Under the pieces are notes generated by a model. It was not told the DNA's origin and made no database searches. It saw only the letters and a list, made by a program, of their open reading frames with translations. Of a stretch of 64,000 bases of DNA, positions 27,943-38,609 are shown in pieces. Location of the stretch: NCBI GenBank assembly GCA_016714125.1, contig JADJNX010000020.1, positions 124,001-188,000 on the forward strand, written 5' to 3'. The stretch's first letter is position 1. Every line of letters starts with the position of its first letter. The translations under genes and the position numbers were made by a program. This DNA is from Ignavibacteriales bacterium (GTDB taxonomy: Bacteria > Bacteroidota > Ignavibacteria > Ignavibacteriales > Ignavibacteriaceae).

Positions 27943-28838
27943 ATGAAACGCCTCCTCCGTACGGACAGTAAAATTTTTCCATTTCTCTCCCTTGGTATCC
28001 TCGCATTAATCTGGGGAAGTTCCTTTATTTTGATAAAGAGGGGTCTGGAAGCATATTCACCCGTTCAGTTGGGGGCTCTTAGAGTTGTCATTTCGGGTCT
28101 TGTCCTGCTTCCTTTTGCGATTAAGAGTTATAAACAATACCTCAAACAATATTGGAAAAAATTCCTCTTTTTTGCCATCATTTCTAATCTTTTGCCGGCA
28201 ATTCTATTTGCAAAAGCTGAAATGGAACTCTCCAGTTCGTTAACGGGAATTTTAAACAGTACAACTCCAATCTTTACATTCTTGATAGGAATTTTTATTT
28301 ACAAAGCCAAATTCCGATTTAACCAGGCATTTGGGTTGACGCTTGGAATTGCCGGCTCCGTGGTTTTGATCCTTTTTAGTGGTGGTGACCTTGGAGATGT
28401 TAACTTTTACGCATTTTTGTTGTGCTGGCAACAGTGTTTTACGGAATAAGCAGTAATTTCCTGAAGAATAATTTCTCGTCGATTCACCCGGTCGCACTAA
28501 CTTCACTCGCGTTTATGACTTTATTACCGGTAGCGTTTATTATTCTGATCTTTTCAGGGTTTTTCTCAACTGCCTTCACACATCCAAATGCACTTCCGTC
28601 GTTTTTTTATATCTTGATTTTGGCAGTTGTTGGTACTGCAATGGCTTTGATGTTATTTAACAAGGTGGTACAAGAAACATCCCCTGTTTTTGCTTCAACC
28701 ACAACATATCTTATTCCAATTGTTGCTGTTATTTGGGGTGTACTGGATGGCGAAACTATCAGCGTTTGGCATATCGCCGGTATGGCTTTGATCATTTCGG
28801 GCATCTGGTTTATTAATAAGGTGACTGCAACAAAATAA
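27943..28838 (+). CDS. EamA/DMT-family transporter, frameshifted
   Basis: A ten-helix drug/metabolite transporter of the inner membrane made of two EamA repeats. Repeat 1 shows GILALIWGSSFILIKRGLEAYSPVQLGALR; repeat 2 ends ETSPVFASTTTYLIPIVAVIWGVLDGE. The frame breaks within the T5 run at 28414-28418; one extra T gives the continuous helix AFFVVLATVFYGISSNF. Restored length is ~299 aa. Substrate unknown; family members export amino acids or small metabolites. It runs divergently from the amylase gene, whose coding start is ~100 bases away. Confidence 0.82.
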
Positions 28839-28872
28839 AAAGTATAGTTCCAATTTTCGATAATTTAGATAA

Positions 28873-29024
28873 ACCACAGAGCACACAGAGAATCTTACAT
28901 AATTTTTTATGAGAGGTTTGTATTTTTTTTGGATATTCTTATCCCTTTAGATTCTTTGAAACCCCAAAGAGCATAGAAATCCTCTCCTAACCCCCTCCTC
29001 TGTGAGCTCTGTGCGCTCTGTGGT
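28873..29024. repeat. Period-9 words in mirrored pair (CACACAGAG / CTCTGTGNG)
   Basis: Two 9-base units ACCACAGAG, CACACAGAG at 28873-28890 are mirrored by CTCTGTGAG, CTCTGTGCG, CTCTGTGGT at 28998-29024, with a related AAAGAGCAT word between. The 303-base gap 28839-29141 contains nothing else I can name. Confidence 0.7.
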
Positions 29025-29141
29025 GAATTCCTTTCTTCTTGCCTTTCAACCTACTTGACTTTGGTTGCGGAATTTGTTATGTTTGCATGCAGAGGGTTGT
29101 GAGTATTTAACTCATGACCAAATAAAACATGGAGAAGAATC

Positions 29142-29693
29142 ATGACAACGATCAGATTAATTCCGTTTATACTTTTTTTTATTTTTCCGTCCTCACTTAC
29201 TGCGCAGGAATCGATAATTATCTCGCTGAATAAAGTCGATTCAGTCGAATATTATTTTATCCTCGAAAAAAATGTAAACCATTCAGAATTGTGGGCGAGA
29301 TCCCAGGCTTTTGTTAAATCGGACAAAGATATCAAACTTGCAACGATTGAAACAAAACTCACCAAAGAAGCTTCAAAGTTGATAATCAGGCAACATCATC
29401 ATGAACGAAATAATCTTGTTGATGCGGGAAGAGCCCAACCACTTGGAAGTGGTGTAGCTGCTGTGATTGGTACGGACAAAGAGCTCTTACCTGCTTGCCT
29501 TGTCTTCATCACCCCAAATATCAATATGGGATTTGTGAAAGTGATCAGGGATGATGCTGTGATAATCGCAGATAATTTTAAGAAGTTTGATTATGGTGAT
29601 CCCAAAGATGTTCAGATGAAAGGGTTAATACCTTTTGAACTGGTTGAGGAAGCGTTTTTTGAAGCTGTTAAAGATTTTAGTGTAGCGAATTAA
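29142..29693 (+). CDS. Uncharacterised exported protein
   Basis: A 183-residue protein with a clear signal peptide (first ~22 residues, ending LTAQ). The mature chain is mixed alpha/beta with a His-rich IIRQHHHERN and no recognised motif. ATGGAGAAGAATC before the start supplies the ribosome site. It is monocistronic between two repeat-bearing spacers. I cannot assign a family; the location should be periplasmic or secreted, although no T9SS tail is present. Confidence 0.65.
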   Translation: MTTIRLIPFILFFIFPSSLTAQESIIISLNKVDSVEYYFILEKNVNHSELWARSQAFVKSDKDIKLATIETKLTKEASKLIIRQHHHERNNLVDAGRAQPLGSGVAAVIGTDKELLPACLVFITPNINMGFVKVIRDDAVIIADNFKKFDYGDPKDVQMKGLIPFELVEEAFFEAVKDFSVAN

Positions 29694-29703
29694 TTGTAAA
29701 AAT

Positions 29704-29880
29704 TAAACCGCAAATTTCAATTCCGACTTGTCGGAAGGTCGCGAAGAGCGCAAAGGAAGGGAAAAACCACAGAGCTCACCGAGCACACGGAGTGGTTATT
29801 TTAAAACCGCGAAGATCACTAAGTTCTCAAAGAATTTGTAATATGTTCTTTGCGTTCTTGGCGACCTTTGCGGTTTTAAA
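29704..29880. repeat. Period-9 word cluster, mirrored (CCGCGAAGA / TTTGCGTTC)
   Basis: Several 9-base tracts: GGTCGCGAA, GAGCGCAAA (29737-29754); ACCACAGAG, CTCACCGAG, CACACGGAG (29766-29792); AACCGCGAA, GATCACTAA, GTTCTCAAA (29805-29831). The opposite-strand words TTCTTTGCG, TTCTTGGCG, ACCTTTGCG follow at 29846-29872. The array fills the space between two convergent genes and can fold back; it may act as a terminator. Confidence 0.75.
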
Positions 29881-29897
29881 TTTATTAGGTTACAACC

Positions 29898-32381
29898 TTA
29901 TTTCAACAGCATCATCTTACGGGTGGCAGAGAAACTCTGACCCGAGTTGGATTGTGCTGTAATTGTATAAAGATAGAGTCCACTGTTCAGTTTTCCCGCA
30001 TCAAAATTCAATTTGTGATAGCCCAAAGCAAGATTTCCGTTCAATAGTTCGGTTATCTTATTTCCAAGTACATCGTAAACAACAATCTTCACAGATGAAG
30101 CCTCAGGAAGGCTAAAGCTGATTGAAGTTGAAGGATTAAACGGATTTGGATAATTCTGGTCGAGGCTAAATGCAGCAGGATTTGCTAAATCAACTTCAAC
30201 TTCATTTGAAAAAGAGGATGAACCATCATAATCGACCTGTTTTAGTCTATATGTGTAGTTTCCTGCCTGAGTTAATTTTTCAGTGAAAACATATTCAGAG
30301 AAACGGGTTGTTGTCCCTTTTCATTCAACAAAACCTGTTGATACAAATTCATTCCCATCAAGACTTCTCTCAATAAAAAATCCTTTGTTGTTGGTTTCAG
30401 TAGCGGTTGTCCACTCAAGTTTTACAGTTCCATTATTTGAAACCGCAGAAAATGAAGCGAGTTCAACAGGTACTGCCTGAGTAACGGTGAAGTTTGCGTC
30501 AGAAACATCATAAAAGATGTTATCGGCTGCTTCGATGTAGAGTCTGGCGGTTGTTGTCTGAACATCTGGCATAGTGACTGTTGCGGCACCTGTATTTGGA
30601 ACTGCATTAGCTACGGTTACAAATGTGTTTCCACCATCTGTGGTAAGTTTAACATTTACTGTTTGGCAGTTAACAGGGGCAACATTGGTATTTGCAACAT
30701 CCCATGTGATATTCACAGATGAGAGGGCAGGGATCGAAACATTGGTGTTGGGATAAGTCACTTTAAATGGTGAACTTCCTGCAACGGCGAAAGTGATTTC
30801 ACTAAAAACATAGTTACCTGCACCGGGGTTATTATCTCTTACTACCAATCTGAATTTCAGATTTCTGGCATAAGATGGAAGAATCTCTCCAAGCACCTGT
30901 GTTCCGGCAAATACATTCGCTCTTTTTGGGAACCAACGGGTTCCTGAAGTTAAAGGATCAAAACTTCTGAAGATTGGTGCATTACCTGATGGTGAGTTTG
31001 GATGGGTTGATGGACCAAGATCATACTCTTCCCAGCAATAGGTAAGGGTAGTGTTATCAACATCGGTAGCTGCACCCGTTAGTTTAAATGGGGTGTTTAT
31101 TGGAATTGTGAATCCACCTGTTGGGAAAGTAGTGATTACAGGTTTTTCATTTCCGTTTGATACAGAAACTGCACATGAGTTTCCACCTCCGGCGATGAAG
31201 TTGGATATTTCGACCATACTTCCAATATGAAAATAGTCATCAGAGTTGTTCTGAAGATCAGGTGAGCAGATACCTGCATATCCCATTATAGTTGAGGCAC
31301 TTCCTGGCTCAAAAGCAGTAGAGCTGTTTCTCTGGCAGTTATTGTTCTGTGTATGGTTTGCGCCAAACTGATGTCCCATTTCATGAGCTACATAATCGAT
31401 GTCAAAAGGGTCGCCAACGGGAGCAGGTCCACCGGTAACACCACCGGCTTTACTTGAGCCACAGACACTTCCAAGATAAGCAACACCACCACCACCGGTA
31501 CTGAATACATGTCCGATGTCATAATTGGCACTGCCTATCACGGTATTGCAGTTGTTAATGTTTTGTCCCAACATTGTGGAACCGTTGTTGTTGGTATATG
31601 GATCGGTGGAGGCATTAGTGTAAACAATAAGATTATTGTTTGCAACCAGAAGCAGTCTGACGCTGAATTCACGTTCATATACAGAATTTATTCTATTAAT
31701 TGAGGTTACTATTGCAGCCATAGCAAGGGCAACTGTTCCACCGTGAAATGTTGTGTATTCACCCGTTGCAGCGCAAGCGAGGCGGTAGGTTCTCAAAGTA
31801 CCTGCAGCGAGTCTCGATTCAGCAGGGACACCCGGTGTTTGTTCATCAACGAGACAGATCCCTTTTTCGAGCTTGTCGGCACTGGGTTTAAAATCTTTCT
31901 TAAAATACGAAAGGTGGATTACACTGTTTCCTTTTGCAAAGGGATCGATAAAAACGGTTCCCTCTGAAGTGAAAATTTGAGCATGGAAACCATGGGGAGT
32001 AAGATCCAATCGAGCCGAATATGAATTGTTATCGATCGATTTAGCTAAATAAGTTCTAATTTCGGGGAATTTAGCTGCAAGTTCAGGCTCCATCACAGGT
32101 GAGTAATAAATCTCAAATTTGGAGGTTTTTCCATTTGGAAGGGGTAATTCAAGAGTAGGAACCCTTCCGCTGGTAAAGCTGAATTCTGCAGGTGCTGTTT
32201 TTAAAAACTCAGAGAGAAGTTGTTTGTCAACTTCAATTAATCTATATGTATCCACGGTTATTTGTTTCTCCAAACCGACGGGGAGATTGTTTTGTGCCAT
32301 GTCTTTCCAGAGGTTAAGACTCAGGTTTTGAGTCATACCAAGGGAAGCCATGAAAAGGAGGAGGAAGAAAATTTTCTTCAT
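29898..32381 (-). CDS. Reprolysin-type secreted metalloprotease with T9SS tail, internal TGA
   Basis: Domains: signal peptide (first ~18 residues), propeptide (residues ~20-200), metzincin catalytic domain with HEMGHQFGANH (zinc His residues) and the Met-turn ASTIMGYAGIC, then Ig/FN-like beta domains and a type A sorting domain (YPNPFNPSTSISF to the C-terminal Lys at 29898). Family enzymes are extracellular proteases of the FCB group. An in-frame TGA at 30321-30323 interrupts the text between TGFVE and KGTTTRF; homologous linkers have Gly here, so GGA to TGA is the likely change. Without read-through the product would lack its secretion signal. Confidence 0.85.
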
Positions 32382-32506
32382 TGGTTACCTGTGTTTGTGG
32401 TTATTAAAAAGTTGGACCTGCAAGTTCGGTATAATGACACTAATTAACAAATGATTATATCACATCTGATCGGTTTTGGTTAAAATAAATTTTAGCTATC
32501 CACCGA

Positions 32507-33583
32507 TCATTTATGTAATGTCATCTTTATTACATTTTGATTTTTTCCTGCGATAAGCCTTAAAAGGTAGATACCTGAAGGAAGATTTGACGCATCAAAT
32601 GTGATAGAGTGTTTCCCTGCCGACATATCTGAGTTAAGAAGAGTTACAATTTTTCTTCCCATGACATCATAGACTGTCCCATTAACCAATGATTGTTCAA
32701 CAAGGTTAAAAGAGATAACCGTGGATGGATTAAACGGGTTTGGATAATTCTGGTAAAGGGTAAATTCAGAGGGGAGATTTTCTTCTTCTTTGATGTCTGT
32801 AGGAGGATCGGCACTTACAACTTGACCGGCACCAACGGTTACGATTCTTGTGTAAGTTCCACCGAGGGCTGAGATTGTGTAAGTACCGGGTTTTACATCC
32901 CCGATGCCATAGTTTTCATTGTAAATGTCGTCACTTCCAACATAGGGATCGTTAAAATTATAGGTAAGTGAATAGCCATAAGTTGTGTAAGGTGGTCTCG
33001 GTTTTGGATCAGGGGAGATATCGACCCGGGTGCTGTTTGGGGCATTGGGAACCCTTCCATAAATTGCACCCATTCCGGTCATCCCTGCCCACAATTCAGC
33101 ATTTCTTCTTGAACCGGGTGTGGCATAAGTTGCGGTGTTCATCCGTATTTCGAAATGGAGATGTGCACCTGTTGAATTGCCGGTGTTACCCGATATGGCT
33201 ATTGGTTGTCCAAGCAAAACCGTTGCTCCTGAAGTTATGAGTGGTCTTTGTAGGTGCATATAAAGCATATAGACGTTTTTCCCATCCCATGTAGCCCGCT
33301 GAGTGATATAATTCCCACCGCCACCGGGTTCATATCCACCAACAGTATCATTGGGATTGTATCCAACAAAAGTGATTACCCCCGGAGCTGCAGCAAACAC
33401 TGTATCATACCGTGCAGCAATGTCAATTCCGAGGTGGGCAAGGGCTGTATTGCCATATCGGGGTTCACCATAAAGATAAGAACCATTGGTCTGGATATTA
33501 TCCCTTACAGGTCTTTGAAAACGAAATGATTGTGCATTAGTGATTGATAAAATGGCTATCAGGAGTAGAAATAATTTTTTCAT
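32507..33583 (-). CDS. Secreted M23 (LytM) peptidase with T9SS sorting domain
   Basis: A 358-residue protein. Signal peptide (ends near TNAQ), M23 zinc peptidase domain at residues ~25-190 with LAHLGIDIA (His and Asp ligands), a YMLYMHL strand and the diagnostic HLHFEIR. A beta-sandwich linker follows, then a complete type A sorting domain (YQNYPNPFNPSTVISF to the end). M23 enzymes cut peptidoglycan cross-bridges or glycine-rich peptides; secretion suggests attack on other bacteria or wall turnover (inference). Confidence 0.9.
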   Translation of the reverse strand: MKKLFLLLIAILSITNAQSFRFQRPVRDNIQTNGSYLYGEPRYGNTALAHLGIDIAARYDTVFAAAPGVITFVGYNPNDTVGGYEPGGGGNYITQRATWDGKNVYMLYMHLQRPLITSGATVLLGQPIAISGNTGNSTGAHLHFEIRMNTATYATPGSRRNAELWAGMTGMGAIYGRVPNAPNSTRVDISPDPKPRPPYTTYGYSLTYNFNDPYVGSDDIYNENYGIGDVKPGTYTISALGGTYTRIVTVGAGQVVSADPPTDIKEEENLPSEFTLYQNYPNPFNPSTVISFNLVEQSLVNGTVYDVMGRKIVTLLNSDMSAGKHSITFDASNLPSGIYLLRLIAGKNQNVIKMTLHK

Positions 33584-33706
33584 GGGGTGTATTTCAGATA
33601 GAAAATAAAGTGAATGCCAAAATTTAATAAAATAATTGGAGAAATTCGAATTAGTTGTTAATTTAATGTTCGAAACAAGATGATTTCTTCATTCTGAAAG
33701 GATGCC

Positions 33707-34333
33707 ATGCTACTGACTCCAATTGAAACCAGAATCCTGGGTGCTCTTATCGAAAAGCGCCACACCACCCCTGAATATTATCCTATGAGTCTAAATGCGA
33801 TTACTAATGCCTGTAACCAAAAAAGCAGTCGTGATCCCGTGAGCAGTTATTCGGAAGAATCTATTGAAAAATGTATTGAAGAGCTTCGCGAAAAAAGACT
33901 TGTTATAAGAGTATCAGGAGGAGGGTTAAAGGTTGAGAAATATCGTGAACTTATCACAGAAAATCTTGATCTAAAACTTCCCGAGGCAGCGGTTCTCTGT
34001 ATTTTAATGCTCCGTGGGGCACAAACTTCCGGAGAGATAAGGCAGCGGAGTGAGCGGATATATGAATTCCCTGATATCAATTCGGTTGAAGATACAATAA
34101 AAAAGCTGTGTTCACTCGAATCGCCATTAGTGGCAGAAGTTCCAGGTACCACCGGTAGAGGACTAAAATATACCCATCTTTTTTATGGGCAACCGGAGAT
34201 TATCAAGAGTCAAGATGCGGTGGATATCAACTTTAAACCTCTTATAGAGGATGAAGTCAAGAATCTTAGACTGGAACTGGAGCAACTTAAGGCAGAAGTG
34301 GCAATGATTAAACAAGAACTTGGAATAAACTAA
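33707..34333 (+). CDS. DUF480 (YceH-like) winged-helix protein
   Basis: A 208-residue protein of the YceH family: tandem winged-helix domains opening with LTPIETRILGALIEKRHTTPEYYPMSLNA and containing LMLRGAQTSGEIRQRSER, plus a C-terminal coiled coil (EDEVKNLRLELEQLKAEVAMIKQEL). It is cytoplasmic and of normal length. The molecular role is not established for the family. Seventeen bases separate it from the FAD-linked oxidase gene, so the two may be co-transcribed. Confidence 0.85.
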   Translation: MLLTPIETRILGALIEKRHTTPEYYPMSLNAITNACNQKSSRDPVSSYSEESIEKCIEELREKRLVIRVSGGGLKVEKYRELITENLDLKLPEAAVLCILMLRGAQTSGEIRQRSERIYEFPDINSVEDTIKKLCSLESPLVAEVPGTTGRGLKYTHLFYGQPEIIKSQDAVDINFKPLIEDEVKNLRLELEQLKAEVAMIKQELGIN

Positions 34334-34350
34334 TCCTGGCGAGGGGAACT

Positions 34351-35991
34351 ATGATAGATAATCAAAATATGTCTGAAAATGAAGATGTTTTAAGGAATGC
34401 TTCAAATTTTAGAGGTCAATAAGACGGTGTTTATATCCCTTATCATCGGCATGAGTTGCAAGATATGGTGAGAGAGTTTAATAAAAGTAATACAAAAATA
34501 ACAACATCTGCAAGCAGAACCGGTCTAACGGGAGGGTGCGTTCCTCAGGGAGGAGTTGTGATTCTCACGAGGAATTTGGACCGAATTATGGGTTTTAGTC
34601 CAAAAAAATATGAAGTTATCTGTGATCCCGGGGTAATTCTGAGTAATCTGCAAAAATATTTACACAGTTTTGGATATTTTTTCCCGGCAGACCCCACAGA
34701 AGAGTTGTGCACAATCGGCGGGGTGGTAGCAAACAATTCTTCGGGAGCGACCTCCTTTAAATATGGAGCAGCCAGAAATTATATCCAAAGTTTGCAGATT
34801 GTTCTTCCAGATGGTGATCTGCTAACAGTTAAACGGGGAGAAATAATGGAAAAATTTGGCTATTTCACCTTTAAAAGTGTGGCTGGGAAAAATCTGAATT
34901 TACCCGCTCCTCAATATAAAATGCCCGATACAAAAAATGCTGCCGGTTACTATTCAAAAAAGGGTTCAGACCTCATCGATCTTTTTATTGGATCAGAGGG
35001 AACGTTGGGAATTTTTTGGAGGATCAAATTAAAAGTGGAACCACTTCCGGAACGACTTTTTTCATGTGTGGCATTTTTTAATAAGGTTGAAGATGCTCTT
35101 GGGTTTATAAAAGACGGGCGAACTGAATTCAGGGAGCAGCAAACACTTTGGAATGATTATATAGTCAGGAGCACAGTCCAGGCAGCAACCGAACAGGAGC
35201 ATAAGCTCATGGATGCAGCACCGGATGAGGGGGATAAAGTCATTTAAGATATTCCCGATGGGGAGCACGGAATTGTGGAAGTGAAACCTTTCCTGGAGCA
35301 TATAATTATAGAAGAAGAACCCGTTGTTCCGAGACCGGGTTTAAGGGCGCTGGAATTTTTTGACGGACGAGCCCTGGAGTTTTTAAGAGAGGATTACCCC
35401 TGGATCCCGGAGGGGACGGAAGCTGCCGTTTGGTTTGAAGTGGAAACAAATGCTAAACAACATGATGATGTAATGGCAGAGTGGGCTGATAAAATAACCA
35501 ATCATAATTCTTTGATTGAAGATGCCTGGTTAGCGTATGATTCAGGAGACCTTCAGGAGATCAAAAAGTTTAGGCATGCCATTTCATACAAAGTGAATGA
35601 ATATATTGCCTCAAATGGTTTTATGAAGCTTGGAACGGATACAGCGGTGCCCGCTGAGTATTTTGATGACTATTATTCATTTGCAGTAAAGTTGGTGCAG
35701 GATGCCGGTCTTGAGTATGTTACTTACGGACACTTTGGCGACTGCCACCTTCATCTCAACATGCTCCCGAAGGATCAGGATGAATACCTGAAAGGCAAGC
35801 AGATATATCTTGAACTGTGTGAAAAAGCTGTGGAGCATGGTGGTACCGTTTCGGCGGAGCATGGAATCGGGAAACTGAAAAAAGAATATCTAAAGTTAAT
35901 GTATGGTGAAAAGGGGATCAACGAGATGAAAAAAGTGAAAAAATATTTTGATCCAAATAACTTGTTAAACATCGGAAATTTGTTCGATTAA
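34351..35991 (+). pseudogene. FAD-linked oxidase (GlcD/D-lactate dehydrogenase type), two in-frame stops
   Basis: A single frame from the ATG at 34351 to 35991 encodes an FAD-binding PCMH domain (TTSASRTGLTGGCVPQGGVVI, DPTEELCTIGGVVANNSSGA, DLFIGSEGTLGI) and the C-terminal oxidase domain (YGHFGDCHLHLNMLPK and the GTVSAEHGIGK motif). Such flavoenzymes oxidise 2-hydroxy acids such as D-lactate or glycolate. Two TAA codons interrupt the frame: 34420-34422, inside ASNFRGQ-DGVYIP, and 35245-35247. The second lies in a stretch (about 35110-35340) not expected in the family, between FIKD and LRALEFFDG. No frameshift is needed. Gene dead, or sequence wrong here. Confidence 0.75.
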
Positions 35992-36020
35992 TGAAGGCTT
36001 AAAAGAAAACGGAGATCTAA

Positions 36021-36482
36021 ATGCCTGAATACAAACTGAATATAAACGGCAAAGAAGAGAGAGTTGTGGTGGAAGCCGGTACCCCGCTTTTATGGGTGCT
36101 GAGAGACGAACTTGGACTTACAGGTACCAAGTATGCATGTGGAAAAGGTTTGTGTGGATCTTGTACGGTATTAATTGATGGTGAATCAGACAGGTCCTGC
36201 TCAATTCCCGTGGAAACAGTTGGCAACCGAAAAATTACAACAATCGAAGGCTTTGCCGGGGATAAAAATCATCCAATATTTAAGAAGTGGATCGAGCATG
36301 AAGTTTCACAATGTGGATATTGTCAACCCGGGCAGATACTAACAGTGGCATCTCTCTTAAACCGACCTGAAAAACCATCTTACACCGAAATGGAAACGGC
36401 CCTCACGGGTGTTCTTTGCAGGTGCGGAACATATCCCAGGATCTAAAAGGCTGTTGAAGAACTGTTGAAAGAGAGGGGTTAA
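36021..36482 (+). CDS. [2Fe-2S] subunit of molybdenum hydroxylase, in-frame TAA near end
   Basis: Small subunit of the isoquinoline/aldehyde oxidoreductase (CoxS/IorA) type. The plant-ferredoxin-like site is CGKGLCGSCTVLIDG with Cys further on, and the all-alpha domain has CGYCQPGQ and CRCGTYPRI. A TAA at 36444-36446 falls where relatives have Lys or Arg; the same frame then gives KAVEELLKERG and stops at 36480-36482, one base before the large-subunit start, with AGAGGGG as its ribosome site. The subunit passes electrons from the molybdenum site to an acceptor. If the TAA is real, only ~11 terminal residues are lost, so the protein could still work. Confidence 0.82.
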
Positions 36483-36483
36483 G

Positions 36484-38609
36484 ATGAAAAGAAGAGATTT
36501 TATTAAGATTGTAAGTTTAACGGGCGGTGGACTTGTACTTGGGTCATTCATCCCGATGGCGGCTGTGGGAAAAGAGGAAGGATTCATTTCATTCCCGGGT
36601 GACGATCCAAAGGGTATTTTTAAGCCCGGCCCTTTTTTGCAGATTGATTCCAACGGCAAAGTTTCGATCATGATGGCGAGGTCGGAGATGGGACAGGGGG
36701 TTTACACAACTCTTCCCACCATTGTGGCTGAAGAACTTGAAGTTGACTGGGAATCGATAGAGATCATTCAGGCAGATGCAGGATTTGACTATGGCAGTCA
36801 GGCAACAGGTGGTAGCACAAGTGTAAGGCTGGGATACGAACCGCTTAGGAAGGCAGGAGCAACCGCAAGAGTGATGTTAATTTCGGCTGCTGCGATTATG
36901 TTAAAAGAGAAACCCGAAGTGTTATATGCCGAGATGGGATTTGTGGTCAGCAAGGCTACCGGTAAAAAGCTCTCTTACGGTGAACTTGCCGTTGAAGCAG
37001 GAAAACTTCCCGTTCCTTCTGATGTACCGCTAAAAGACCCAAAGGATTTTAAGCTCATCGGCAAAAAAATCCCAAGACGCGACACTCCCCCAAAATTGTT
37101 TGGTGAGGCAATCTTTGGTCTTGATGTCAGACTTCCCGGGATGGTTTATGCAACCATTACGCGACCAACTGCTTATGGACTAAAAGTTAAATCGTTTGAT
37201 TCTTCATCTGCAAAGGGGAATAAAACATCCATGATGTCTTTGAAATCTCCACCGGTGTTGCTGTTGTTGGAAAATCAACCTGGGAAGTGTTTAAAGCTGC
37301 CGAAAAGATTAAAGTTGAGTGGAAAGAGACCGATACAGTAAATTTCAACTCAAAGGCAACCGTTGAAGAGGCGTATAAAAAATTGAATGAACCCGGTGGA
37401 GTTATAAAAGAGCAGGGCGATGTTGACTCCATTCTGAAGACGGGTAAAAATATTGTTGAAGCTGTTTATGAAGTGCCTTTCCTTTCACATGCACCTTTTG
37501 AACCGATGAACTGTACAGCAGAATTTAAGGATGGTAAATGTGAAATGTGGGCACCGACGCAAAATCCACAACGACTAAGAAAAGATGTGGCAGAAAGACT
37601 TGGCATCGATCAAAATAATGTAACTGTCCATGTCACCTTTCTTGGAGGTGGTTTTGGCAGAAGACTTGTGAGTGATTTTGGACTGGAAGCCGCTGAAATA
37701 ACCAAAAACACGGGTAAACCTGTGAAGCTTACCTGGACCCGCGAGGATGATATGAAACATGGTGTTTATCGTCCATTTGGTGTTTATAAATGTCGTGGCA
37801 TTGCCGGCGAAAGTGGTGGAATAAAAGCGTTTGAACACCATATTGTTGGTCAGTCAATCAGACAACAATGGTCAAAAGATCCGTTAAAACCTGATCAATA
37901 TGATTTCGCTGAAGGCTCAAAATCTTTCCCTTACAATATAACTGATTTCAAAATCACAGGTACAATCTTACAGACACCTCTAATTGCCAGCGCATTCAGG
38001 GCGGTGTATCATTCTCAAGTACCATTTGTGGTTGAGTCATTTTTTGATGAACTTGCCCATTCGGTGAAGATTGATCCTTTTGTTTTCAGAAGGGATATGA
38101 TGCAACCCGGAAGCAGGGCAAGAGTTGTACTTGAACTGGCTGCTGAAAAGGCAGGTTGGGGAAAGACACTTCCACCCGGTACGGGGATGGGAATTGCATT
38201 TTTTGAGGGTTATGACAGTTATTGTGCTGAAGTGGCTACCGTTTCGGTGGTCAACAACCGGATTAAACTGATAAAATTTGTTGTTGCGATCGATTGTGGA
38301 ATAGTGATTAGCCCCGATGCTGTAAAATCGCAAATGGAGGGTGCTGTTATTTTTGCTCTTTCTGCAGCGATGAAAGGAGAGATTACCGTTAAAAACGGTG
38401 GAGTTGAACAGTCTAATTATGATGATTATCCAATTCTTACATTTGATGAGTCACCGGAAATTGAGGTTCACATTGTTGAAAACACCCTAAAAGTAGGCGG
38501 TGTTGGAGAGGTTGGAATTGGTGCCTGTCCCGCTGCACTTACCAATGCAATCTTTGCAGCTTCGGGTAAAAGAATGAGAAAACTGCCTCTGGTACCGACT
38601 AAATCTTAA
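36484..38609 (+). CDS. Molybdopterin subunit of periplasmic aldehyde/isoquinoline oxidoreductase, frameshifted
   Basis: Large subunit (IorB-like, xanthine dehydrogenase family). A twin-arginine-like signal (MKRRDFIKIVSLTGGG) sends the folded complex to the periplasm. Molybdopterin-binding segments include GQGVYTTLPTIVAEEL, THVTFLGGGFGRR-type loop (VTFLGGGFGRRLVSDF), the SAFRAVYHSQVPFV loop and the C-terminal GGVGEVGIGACPAALTNAIF with the catalytic Glu. The frame breaks in an A4 run at 37222-37225; one extra A restores NIHDVFEISTGVAVVGKSTW. Restored length is ~709 aa. Substrate unknown: aldehydes and N-heterocycles are both usual. The stop overlaps the convergent EamA gene by 11 bases. Confidence 0.85.
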
